The notes under the pieces: generated by a model | Seen by the model: only the letters and a program-made list of their open reading frames with translations | What the model was told of the DNA's origin: nothing | Database searches by the model: none | Assembly: GCA_037043455.1 (NCBI GenBank) | Contig: JAWPHD010001226.1 | Coordinates: 1-64,000, forward strand | Origin: Cyrtodaria siliqua | Lineage: Eukaryota; Mollusca; Bivalvia; Adapedonta; Hiatellidae | DNA length: 64,000 bases | Direction: 5' to 3' | Program-made: the position numbers and the translations under genes | Shown: positions 32,895-42,049 of the stretch, piece by piece | How positions within the stretch are numbered: position 1 is the stretch's first letter | Layout: every line of letters begins with the position of its first letter

Positions 32895-35697
32895 ATGAGT
32901 ATCCGAGAAATTGAAACATTCCCAAAACAGTATAGCAAGGTTTTTAAAGTAAATGTTATCAGTAATGACCCGCTCATCCAACTACAAAAAACACAATCAA
33001 ATGTTGTGAAATTTCTTAAAACAGAACTAAGAAAAACAGGTGGCTTTAAATTAAGTGTTGATGTGAAACTTATTTTTAAAAAAAAAGTACCAGACGACAA
33101 AAAAGGTTATGAATACGCATACAAAACAGCTTACTTTAATTCTAAAGCGGCAACAATATTAACCGAAAATGAAATAGTAGAGGTGTTAAATAAAGCACTT
33201 GAAGAAATTGTAAGAAGAGTCAGAACTTGGATTCAGATGGGAAGTGGTTGGAAACACTAAACGCGCATTACATAAATCGAATAAAGTACAAGCCTTTGCG
33301 AGGCAGCTCATATTTGAATTTACCAAAAAGAACTGCAGCACCACAAAAAAGGTTTAATAAATATAAAAAATGAAAAAGATAACGAATGTTTAGATGGTGC
33401 CATTTGGCTTATAAATTCGCTGTCAATAATAAACCACAAAGAATAACAAAGTAGAAAAAGCATATTGGAGATCTGAATTATAAAGGAATTACATTTCCTG
33501 TTACTATCAAACAAATCCCAAAAATAGGAAAACAAAACAATATTTGTTTTAACATATTTGGGTATGAAAATAATCAAGTATACCCTTTATGCATATCAAA
33601 AAATAAAGCAAAAGAATCGTGTGATATGCTTTTGATCACTGAAAAAGAAAAAAAAAATACGTATGGATAAAAAACTTTAACAGTTTGATGTTTAATCAAA
33701 CATTACATTCAAATAAAAAATGGTTTTGTAAAACATGCTTGCAGTGCTTTACATTAGAAAGAGTTTTAGAAAAACATAAGCCTGTTTGTCTTTCACATAA
33801 TGGTAAGCAAGCGATAGAGATGCCAAACAAAGATGAAAAAGTTAAGTTTAGAAACTACGACAGACAGCTAATGGTTCCGTTTGTTATATATGCTGATTTT
33901 GAAGCAGTAACCGAAAGTATTTCTTCAGTATCAAACAATCCTAAAAAATCACATACAGAAGCATATCAAAAGCATACTGATTGCAGTTATGGATATAAGG
34001 TTGTTTGTTGTTATGATGATCAATATTCAAAACCAGTTGTAACGTATAGAGGACCAAATGCTGTTTACAAGTTTTTGGAAAAAATGATAGAAGAAGAAAA
34101 GTGGTGCAAGAAAACTATGAATACACATTTTAAGAAAAAATTGGTGATGTCGATGGAAGAAGAAGCTAGATTCCAAAAATGTAAATCATGCCATATTTGC
34201 GGTAATGGTTTTGTAACAACTCTCAAAAAAAGTGACGCGGGTCATACAGTGGCATACAAAAACTCCATCAGAAAAGTTAGAGATCATTGTCATATAACCG
34301 GAAAGTACAGAGGAAGCGCTCATGACATATGTAATATTAATTTCAAACTAACTAAAAAAATACCTGTTGTGTTTCATAACTTGAGAGGATATGACTCTCA
34401 CTTCATAATGCAACACATCGGAAAGTTTAAACAAAACATAAATGTTATACCGAATAACATGGAAAAGTATACGGCTTTCATGTTAGGAAAAAGTTTAGTG
34501 TTTATTGACAGTTTCCAGTTTATGTCCCAATCATTAGATAATCTAGTAAAAAACGTTCCGTCGTTTCAATACATATCTCAAAAATATAGCGGTAAAAAGT
34601 TAGACTTGCTAAAAAGAAAAGGTGTTTATCCTTATGATTATATGAACAGTTTTGAACGTTTTAAGGAAGCTAAATTACCTAGCAAAAATAACTTTTATTC
34701 TCAATTAAATGATGAGCACATTTCAGATGCAGATTATGATCATGCTAAAAAAATATGGAAAACATTTAAGATTAAAAATATGGGAGAATATCATGACCTG
34801 TATCTTAAGACTGATGTACTGCTGCTTGCAGATGTTTTTGAAAATTTTAGAAAAATGTGTATCGAGTATTACAAATTAGATCCTTGCCATTACTTCAGTA
34901 GTCCTGGTTTAGCCTCGGATGCATGTCTTAAGATGACTGGTATCCAACTTGATTTAATAACTGATATTAATCAATATTTGTTTGTGGAAAAAGGATTAAG
35001 AGGTGGTATGAGTTATATTGCAGATAGATATTCAAAGGCTAAAAATAAATATATGAAAAACTACGACAAGAAAACAGAAAGCAAGTACATAATATATCTT
35101 GATGCTAATAACTTGTATGGGTGGGCCATGTGTCAACCGTTACCTACTGGCAACTTCAAGTGGGTTGATAAGTTTGAAAAAGGAAAATCAAATTACATTG
35201 TTAAGTGTGATATCGAGTATCCTGAGAAACTGCATGACTCGCATAATGATTATCCTCTCGCCCCGGAAAGTTTAAACATAAAAGATGAGTGGTTGTCAGA
35301 CTATTGTAAAAATTTAAAACAAAAGTTTAATTTAGGACATTGCAATGTTAATAAACTTGTTACAACACAAACAAATAAAGAAAAGTATGTCGTGCATTTT
35401 AGAAACTTAGAATTGTATAAAAAGCTTGGATTGAAGGTAACAAAAATACACCGAATACTACAGTTTGACGAATCAGAGTGGTTGAAGACATACATAGACT
35501 TTAATACTGCTAAGAGAACAGCTGGTAAAAATGCTTTTGAAAAGGATTTCTTCAAACTGATGAACAATTCAGTTTTTGGTAAAACTATGGAAAATTTGAG
35601 AAAAAGAATTAATGTTAAATTAATTCACGATGAGGAGGTCCTTTTAAAATATGCAGCAAGACCTTCATTTATCACAAAGTCGAAAATATCTGTTTAA
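32895..35697 (+). pseudogene. Polinton protein-primed DNA polymerase B (copy B, frameshifted and truncated)
   Basis: The N-terminal domain starts at ATG 32895 (121 codons open), followed by frame changes between 33255 and 33690. From 33685 a 670-codon frame holds a zinc-knuckle-like C-x2-C...H...C block, exonuclease motifs YADFEAV (Exo I), FHNLRGYDSHF (Exo II) and KTDVLLLADVF (Exo III), polymerase motif A YLDANNLYGWAM, and motif B NSVFGKTMENLRKR. It stops after motif B, so motif C with its catalytic Asp pair is missing: at about 35692 the sequence is joined to a piece of the capsid gene. It replicates the linear genome from a protein primer in this family; this copy cannot. Confidence 0.97.
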
Positions 35698-35792
35698 TGG
35701 AATTATAGAGTCAACTATATTGTGCTATAGGAGTATCTAACTGAATAGGTACATGTTCATATCTAGTATTATATTGATTACTTCGAAACATC
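35692..35792 (-). pseudogene. Two MCP scraps at the copy B / copy C join
   Basis: 35692-35716 is the reverse of a stretch in the middle of the MCP gene (40733-40757 in copy C). From 35720 the reverse of the MCP start (up to codon 24) follows. The 400 bp between these points are deleted. The 35692 point also ends the polymerase gene. Confidence 0.8.
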
Positions 35793-35812
35793 TATGTATA
35801 CTAGTAATTAGA

Positions 35813-36250
35813 TTATTTTTTATTAATTAATCGTTTAATTCTTGCATTAATATTTTTGGTTCCTCTTCCGGATAGTAATCTGTTAATTTTTGCATTTACA
35901 TCTTCTTCAGTTTCAGCTACATCTTCTTCAGTTTCAGCTACAACTTCTTTTTTGTTATTAGCCTTTGTAAGTTCTTTTAAAATTATCTCACCTCTTGGTA
36001 TAGGTTTAATAACTGAAACTAACTTATCAGCGGCCATTTTTCCTACTTCATCCCCAAGTTTTTTAGAACCACTTTCTAAGATTTGTTTTCCAGCAGTTTC
36101 TAATGCTTTCTTGCCTGCTGTTTTCACAGACTCACTAAATATCTTTGATCCAACTTTTGAAAAAATGTCAAATATACCAGCTCCAGTTAATCGATCAACT
36201 TGAGTATATGTTCCCGTACTAGTGTCATCAACTTTTTTTAAACGTGCCAT
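35813..36250 (-). CDS. Basic 145-aa virion-associated protein (copy C, left arm, open)
   Basis: A complete frame starting MARLKKVDDTSTGTYTQVD. It differs from the right-arm copy by only a few residues. Compared with the 138-aa protein of copy B it has a duplicated AETEEDV heptapeptide (about residues 105-120), an in-frame expansion of 21 bp. The basic C-terminus RIKRLINKK is kept. Confidence 0.75.
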   Translation of the reverse strand: MARLKKVDDTSTGTYTQVDRLTGAGIFDIFSKVGSKIFSESVKTAGKKALETAGKQILESGSKKLGDEVGKMAADKLVSVIKPIPRGEIILKELTKANNKKEVVAETEEDVAETEEDVNAKINRLLSGRGTKNINARIKRLINKK

Positions 36251-36260
36251 ATAACTTATG

Positions 36261-37004
36261 TTACATTAATTCCTTCAAAACAAAACGAAATGATGTGTGG
36301 ACACCATTAAGATTAATAATCTTACCAGAGAAATCGGTTATGTAAATATTAATACTGTTAATGATTGTTTTGTTTACTTCACAGAACCCGACTCTTATCG
36401 GTTTATCTTTGAAAGGATATGATCTCGTAAGATCAGCTGTGCTTTTTTCATAAATGACATCCCCGTATGATCCATCAACAATAGAATTACTTATCAAATC
36501 ACAGTGGATATACAACGTATCAATAGAATCTGTTATGTTTGGTGTCACAGTTGCAAATTTAGTTTCTCTGATAACTGCATCTTTGACAAACCCAATCAAG
36601 GTGTGAAAGTTTGATTCTCTCAAATCAAGTAAGAATTTATTATGAACGGTAACCAAACATTTAAAACTTGATAAATCAAACTCAATTTTTATCGGGACAG
36701 GCGAGTCATCGGTTTAATCATTGTTTACAGCCAATGCTTCTTTTTTGTAATTATCAATATCAGCATAACTGTAATTTCCATTTGCAAAACTAATAGTTTT
36801 CGGATTTTTATCTTTATCTTTTCCATTGTGATAACTTATCACTTTGTTATTAAAATCTTCGCTAATATTATCAAGTCCAATACCATACTGTTTGTTCTTA
36901 CCTAATATTAATGGTCTGTCAAAAACAGTTGTAAAATTACTTGGTGTATTCGAGCTATTAATTATAGACGCTTTTTCTGATGATAATACAATTTTTTGTT
37001 CCAT
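36261..37004 (-). pseudogene. Penton-like minor capsid protein (copy C, left arm, one nonsense codon)
   Basis: The frame is unbroken from ATG 37004 to the stop at 36261 except for one TAA at 36714-36716, where copy B has a Leu codon. Relative to copy B it lacks a short segment near residue 45 and has a three-residue insertion. The right-arm copy has a Leu/Asp region deletion instead, so the two arms have separate lesions. Confidence 0.8.
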
Positions 37005-37024
37005 TTAATATATGATAGATAAAA

Positions 37025-37450
37025 TTAATCATCTGAATAAAACATTTTTAAACTCGATTTTTCAAAATTGAAAACTTGAGTAGTGTTACTTTGTATAATT
37101 GGTCTGAAAATTAATGCATTATTTTTTGTAAAATATAATTTGAATGTTTCTTTTAGTGTTCGTTTGTCATTGTCTAGCTTTGGATATAATAACTTTTCCT
37201 GATTATCATTACCAAGAAGAAAATGTATTACGTTTCCTCCTGTATAAGTAAAGTCTATTTCAAATACATAACTTCCAGATTTTTCAATGAAAGATCCATG
37301 AAAAACACTCGCATGAAAATATTCTGCAGTATTTATAAGTGGATTTGTTACAAAAGTAAATGGTCCAAGAAAGAGCCGATGAATGGTTCTTTCAAGTGAT
37401 TGTTTTGTTGGATGCGATACAAAATTTGTTCTCGCCATACGAGAGTCAAC
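37025..37450 (-). pseudogene. Spike-like protein, C-terminal domain only (copy C, left arm)
   Basis: From about 37450 the minus frame reads the C-terminal domain (ARTNFVSHPTKQSLERT... and SGSYVFEIDFTYTGGNV) without a stop to 37025. The two nonsense codons found in the right-arm version are absent here. There is no coiled coil in front of it; the arm ends exactly where the spacer begins. Confidence 0.8.
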
Positions 37451-37451
37451 T

Positions 37452-37598
37452 CCGGTTAATCGCGAGCTGGGTATGCCTACCAAAGAACAAGATGTCAGCA
37501 AAGAAAAGAACAGAAAAGAGACTGACAAGCAGTACGACTTTCTGTATCTGGATCGCCCGAGGAAGTTAGTCAAAAGAAACTTCACCGGTGATATTTAA
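37452..37598 (+). pseudogene. Packaging ATPase, C-terminal 48 codons (copy C)
   Basis: The plus frame PVNRELGMPTKEQDVSKEKN to RKLVKRNFTGDI and a TAA at 37596-37598 match the ATPase C-terminus of copies A (4463-4600) and B. The rest of the ATPase is absent because the inverted arm is joined here. The stop codon overlaps the promoter motif of the following spike gene. Confidence 0.85.
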
Positions 37599-37617
37599 TC
37601 TAATCATATTATATATA
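37594..37617 (+). promoter_or_regulatory. TCTAA late-promoter-like motif of the spike gene (copy C)
   Basis: TTAATCTAATCATATTATAT lies directly before the ATG at 37618, with TCTAA 19 nt upstream of it. The same 20-base string precedes the PLA2 gene at 49354. Confidence 0.7.
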
Positions 37618-39072
37618 ATGGGGCTTTTTAATGATCTTGGCGAGGAAGTTACTACTGGCAGTGTTAATATTACAAATTTTGGTATTGTTCTGTCTGAGTA
37701 TGTAAAACAAAAACATTTGGTTAATTATCTTCATAAGGGTAGAAACCAGGAAAATGTTTTGAGAAGTGAACTTAACATGAATAAAAATAAAATAATCAAT
37801 GTAGGCAATCTGGAAAAAGCAGATGATGCAGTAACAAGGCAATATACTCAAAGAAGTATAACAAAGATCATACGTGATTATAATATTGATAAAATTCCAG
37901 ACATGATAAAAAATTTGACAACAGGTGTTGAAGATAAACTAAGTCTGATACAAACAAAGTTACAAGCAAACCGTGGGGAAATGATTGAAATTCAAAACGG
38001 ATTGAAAGATGAAATAAAACTTTTGAGTGATGCTTTGAAAGAGTTAGAAAAGAAAGAAGATGTATTAGAAGAGAGTGAAAACTTCAAGAAATTAAGAGAA
38101 CAAATAAGAATTGGTGTTCAAAATATTAATACACGGATCGAGGGAATCAACAAACAAATGGTTGATAACAATGAACTAGAAACTGCTATTGTTGATGCTT
38201 CAAAACAAATGAGAACTGCTTTTACCACCGAAATAACTCAAATTAAAATATTAAATGAGCAGATGAACACTAACGTTGCTGATATCAACAAAGAATTTAA
38301 AGACATCAAAAAGAAAATGGTTGACGGTAAGTCGCTGGAGACTGCTCTGAACAAACTGGTTGACACTGATAAACTTGAGACTGCACTGAGCAAACTGGTT
38401 AACACTGATAAACTTGAGACTGCTATTGATGATGTTTCAAAGCAATTGAAAGCTGCTCAGGATGAAAGGAGCAAAGCTTTTGATGATGAAATAGCTTCTC
38501 TCAAGGAGCATAATCAAAAGTCTGATAGCCGGCACACAGCAGTTATTGGTATAATTGATGGGTTGAAAGTAAAAGTAGACTATTTAAGTCGGATTCTACT
38601 GTTTGAATATACGATAGATGGAATAAGTATTATTCAAGATAACTTTGTTGACTCTCGTATGGCGAGAACAAATTTTGTATCGCATCCAACAAAACAATCA
38701 CTTGAAAGAACCATTCATCGGCTCTTTCTTGGACCATTTACTTTTGTAACAAATCCACTTATATATACTGCAGAATATTTTCATGCGAGTGTTTTTCATG
38801 GACCTTTCATTGAAAAATCTGGAAGTTATGTATTTGAAATAGACTTTACTTATACAGGAGGAAACGTAATACATTTTCTTCTTGGTAATGATAATCAGGA
38901 AAAGTAATTATATCCAAAGCTAGACAATGACAAACGAACACTAAAAGAAACATTCAAATTATATTTTACAAAAAATAATGCATTAATTTTCAGACCAATT
39001 ATACAAAGTAACACTACTCAAGTTTTCAATTTTGAAAAATCGAGTTTATAAATGTTTTATTCAGGTGATTAA
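37618..39072 (+). pseudogene. Coiled-coil spike-like protein (copy C, two nonsense codons near the end)
   Basis: From ATG 37618 (MGLFNDLGEEVTTGS) the frame runs 430 codons to a TAA at 38905-38907, continues to a second TAA at 39047-39049 and ends at 39070-39072. Layout: a conserved head of about 90 residues, a heptad-rich region of about 230 residues including a repeat of the NKLVDTDKLETAL type (38340-38420), then a beta-rich C-terminal domain (GSYVFEIDFTYTGG). A head, long coiled coil and distal domain suggest a trimeric fiber. The role is inferred from layout and position between ATPase and penton-like genes. Confidence 0.75.
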
Positions 39073-39092
39073 TTTTATCTATCATATATTAA

Positions 39093-39774
39093 ATGGAACA
39101 AAAAATTGTATTATCATCAGAAAAAGCGTCAATAATTAATAGCTCGAATACACCAAGTAATTTTACAACTGTTTTTGACAGACCATTAATATTAGGTAAG
39201 AACAAACAGTATGGTATTGGACTTGATAATATTAGTGAAGATTTTAATAACAAAGTGATAAGGTATCACAATGGAAAAGATAAAGATAAAAATCCGAAAA
39301 CTATTAGTTTTGCAAATGGAAACCGATGACTCGCCTGTCCCGATAAAAACTGAGTTTGATTTATCAAGTTTTAAATGTTTGGTTACCGTTCATAATAAAT
39401 TCTTACTTGATTTGAGAGAATCAAACTTTCACACCTTGATTGGGTTTGTCAAAGATGCAGTTATCAGAGAAACTAAATTTGCAACTGTGACACCAAACAT
39501 AACAGATTCTATTGATACGTTGTATATCCGCTGTGATTTGATAAGTAATTCTATTGTTGATGGATCATACGGGGATGTCATTTATGAAATAAGCACAGCT
39601 GATCTTACGAGATCATATCCTTTCAAAGATGAACCGATAAGAGTCGGGTTCTGTGAAGTAAACAAAACAATCATTAACAGTATTAATATTTACATAACCG
39701 ATTTCTCTGGTAAGATTATTAATCTTAATGGTGTCCACACATCATTTCGTTTTGTTTTGAAGGAATTAATGTAA
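39093..39774 (+). pseudogene. Penton-like minor capsid protein (copy C, right arm, internal deletion)
   Basis: It opens at ATG 39093 (MEQKIVLSSEKAS) and closes at 39774 (FRFVLKELM). A deletion of about 70 bp near 39325 removes part of the region after SFANGN and shifts the frame. The remaining C-terminal 150 codons are open. Confidence 0.8.
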
Positions 39775-39784
39775 CATAAGTTAT

Positions 39785-40222
39785 ATGGCACGTTTAAAAA
39801 AAGTTGATGACACTAGTACGGGAACATATACTCAAGTTGATCGATTAACTGGAGCTGGTATATTTGACATTTTTTCAAAAGTTGGATCAAAGATATTTAG
39901 TGAGTCTGTGAAAACAGCAGGCAAGAAAGCATTAGAAACTGCTGGAAAACAAATCTTAGAAAGTGGTTCTAAAAAACTTGGGGATGAAGTAGGAAAAATG
40001 GCCGCTGATAAGTTAGTTTCAGTTATTAAACCTATACCAAGAGGTGAGATAATTTTAAAAGAACTTACAAAGGCTGATAACAAAAAAGAAGTTGTAGCTG
40101 AAACTGAAGAAGTTTTAGCTGAAACTGAAGAAGATGTAAATGCAAAAATTAACAGATTACTATCCGGAAGAGGAACCAAAAATATTAATGCAAGAAATAA
40201 ACGATTAATTAATAAAAAATAA
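39785..40222 (+). CDS. Basic 145-aa virion-associated protein (copy C, right arm, open)
   Basis: A complete frame like its left-arm partner at 35813-36250. Substitutions include an AETEEVLAETEEDV variant of the duplicated heptapeptide and an Arg-Asn change near the end. It starts 10 bp after the penton-like stop and is followed by the MCP promoter motif. Confidence 0.75.
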   Translation: MARLKKVDDTSTGTYTQVDRLTGAGIFDIFSKVGSKIFSESVKTAGKKALETAGKQILESGSKKLGDEVGKMAADKLVSVIKPIPRGEIILKELTKADNKKEVVAETEEVLAETEEDVNAKINRLLSGRGTKNINARNKRLINKK

Positions 40223-40243
40223 TCTAATTACTAGTATACATAG
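40223..40243 (+). promoter_or_regulatory. TCTAA late-promoter-like motif of the MCP gene (copy C)
   Basis: TCTAATTACTAGTATACATAG directly precedes the ATG at 40244. Copy B has the identical motif on the minus strand (23050-23073). Confidence 0.6.
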
Positions 40244-41522
40244 ATGTTTCGAAGTAATCAATATAATACTAGATATGAACATGTACCTATTCAGTTAGAT
40301 ACTCCTATAGCACAACCAGGAAATGCTACCAGGCAAATGAAAAGTGGTTATCAGTTTACAATAAATAATAGAAGTTCTTACTTTGATTGGTATAACGCAT
40401 ATTTTGAAATCAGTTTTCGAGTAAACAAACTTGCTGATGGTTCCGCTTTCGCAGACGCTGACAGAATTGCTTTAATTAACGACGCGGCTTCACTGATTGA
40501 TCAAATGCAAGTAAGGCAAAAGTTAAAAATAGTTTACGATGGAAATAATCTTCACAGATTTGTTAATATCAAAAACTTGCCTGAAATTTCTGACGATTAT
40601 GCAAAAACAACCGGAACAAACGAATACTTTTATTTGGATAATACGGCTGTGGCAGAATCTCGGGATGATCAAGCTGGTTATAATCTAGGATTTACTACTC
40701 GTCATGCTTTAATCATAACCAAATTAAAAAGTTGACTCTATAATTCCATTAAACAGATATTCCTTCTTTGAAGGTTTGGAAACAATCGTGCTTCCTCCTA
40801 GTCAGATTCAAATCAGCTTGCAACTAACAAATGATGATGCGCTAATTTTCAAATCAAGTGGTGATGATGGCCGGGTAGTTATTAATAAATTAGTTTTGTG
40901 GATGCCTAGAATGATATTTAACTCAGATGGTCTAAGTTACGTAATGGCAAATCATATGACATCAACAGAATGGTCCTACCTCTGTGAAATGATACAAGAA
41001 TGCGGAAGCAGCCAAGCGACCGAGACCACATTTAGGATAACGGCTGGTGTTAAAAATCCAAAACACGTTTTTGTTTATCTGCAAAGGTCAGACAAGACTT
41101 CTTCCCAAACACAAAATCCTCATCTTTTGGATACGTTTAAGGTAAATGCTGCTAATGCTAATTGTTATTTACAATCAGCTAAATTGGAAGTTGGAAATGG
41201 AGTTTATTATCCAGAAACCGAAAACAGCCATGATAATAGCATAAGAATATTCAGAGATGTTATTAATTATTCTCACAAGCAAAATGATAAAAACATTGGA
41301 ACTTTACTAAACATAGGTAATTTTAAAACTCTTTTCGGAATGATACATTTTGATTTGAGTTATAAAGGTGATGAAGTCAGTATTGATCCAAAACAACTAA
41401 GTTTCAGATATAGGCTAAATATACCTCCTGCTGCTCCATATATAAATTATGCTCTGATTCTCTATAAAGAAGATGTAGTTATTAATAACGTCGTAAATGA
41501 ATTTTTTAATAGTTTAATCTAA
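40244..41522 (+). pseudogene. Major capsid protein, double-jelly-roll type (copy C, one frameshift)
   Basis: It starts MFRSNQYNTRYEHVPIQ and reads to about 40720, where loss of one frame position (relative to copy B near 22580) ends the first part. The second part (FFEGLET onward) is open to 41522. About 426 codons in all; blocks FDWYNAYFEISF, MTSTEWSYLCEMIQ, EVGNGVYYPETE and HFDLSYKGDEVSIDPKQL. It is the best-kept MCP in the window. The product forms the main shell of the capsid. Confidence 0.88.
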
Positions 41523-41534
41523 CTTATAATATAT
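41512..41534 (+). promoter_or_regulatory. TCTAA late-promoter-like motif of the pVI-like gene (copy C)
   Basis: AGTTTAATCTAACTTATAAT stands 17 nt (from TCTAA) before the ATG at 41535. Confidence 0.6.
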
Positions 41535-41780
41535 ATGACTTACGTAAATTATTCAGTAAATTTATCAGATGGCCAGAAACGAAGTCTGGCAAAAGCATAT
41601 GAAAACAAAAGTGAATCAACGCTCAGGCTAAAAAATAACCAACTAACTGGAAACTTTCCTTTGCTACTTACAGCTACCCAGATTAACAATATTAACAAGG
41701 CTAAATCTGGTAGGCAGGGATTAGACATAAATATATCAAAATCGCAAATGAGATCTCAGTCCAAGAATGGAGGCTTTTTA
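41535..41780 (+). pseudogene. pVI/pX-like virion protein, 5' part before the LINE (copy C)
   Basis: It reads MTYVNYSVNLSDGQKRSLAK to KNGGFL and is then cut by the LINE. It agrees with the copy B gene residue by residue with few changes and no break, so the gene was probably intact at this end when the LINE arrived. The gene continues at 48464. Confidence 0.85.
41765..41780. repeat. LINE target-site duplication, left copy
   Basis: GAATGGAGGCTTTTTA; identical to 48464-48479. In copy B the site occurs once, in the continuous gene. Confidence 0.95.
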
Positions 41781-41962
41781 TTTTTTTTTATATTTCAATA
41801 TTTTATTTCTTTCAATACATACATGCAAAAGAAAACAATATATGGTTTATGACAGTACCATAGTTACATATATATGAATGTAATCATTGAATAACACAAA
41901 ACAGTTATATTAAAGTGTCATTTTACATACATGTATTCCGAGAAATAGTTAACGAAAATAAA

Positions 41963-41965
<3 letters not shown>

Positions 41966-42011
<46 letters not shown>

Positions 42012-42012
42012 G
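41966..42012. repeat. (GA)n microsatellite in LINE 3' region
   Basis: About 22 GA units, equivalent to (TC)n on the element strand, between the ORF2 stop and the poly-A end. Confidence 0.95.
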
Positions 42013-42049
42013 GAACATTTAATACCGAATACTGTCAATTTTTTGTATT

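Larger units (their letters stand above)
35720..37450 (-). repeat. Left arm of a 1.7-kb inverted duplication
   Basis: It is the reverse copy of 38647-40315, covering the end of the spike gene, the penton-like gene, the 145-aa gene and the first codons of MCP. The two arms are nearly identical, with point differences and one deletion of about 70 bp in the right arm. Confidence 0.9.
38647..40315 (+). repeat. Right arm of the 1.7-kb inverted duplication
   Basis: It matches the reverse of 35720-37450. The arm begins at GTTGACTCTCGTATGGCGAG in the spike gene and ends at TATAGCACAA in the MCP gene; beyond these points the two sides differ completely. Confidence 0.9.

Noticed and set aside
35720..40315. 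Pure assembly artefact for the inverted duplication
   Set aside because: The arms have independent lesions, not expected from reading one sequence twice; an artefact still needs long-read exclusion.
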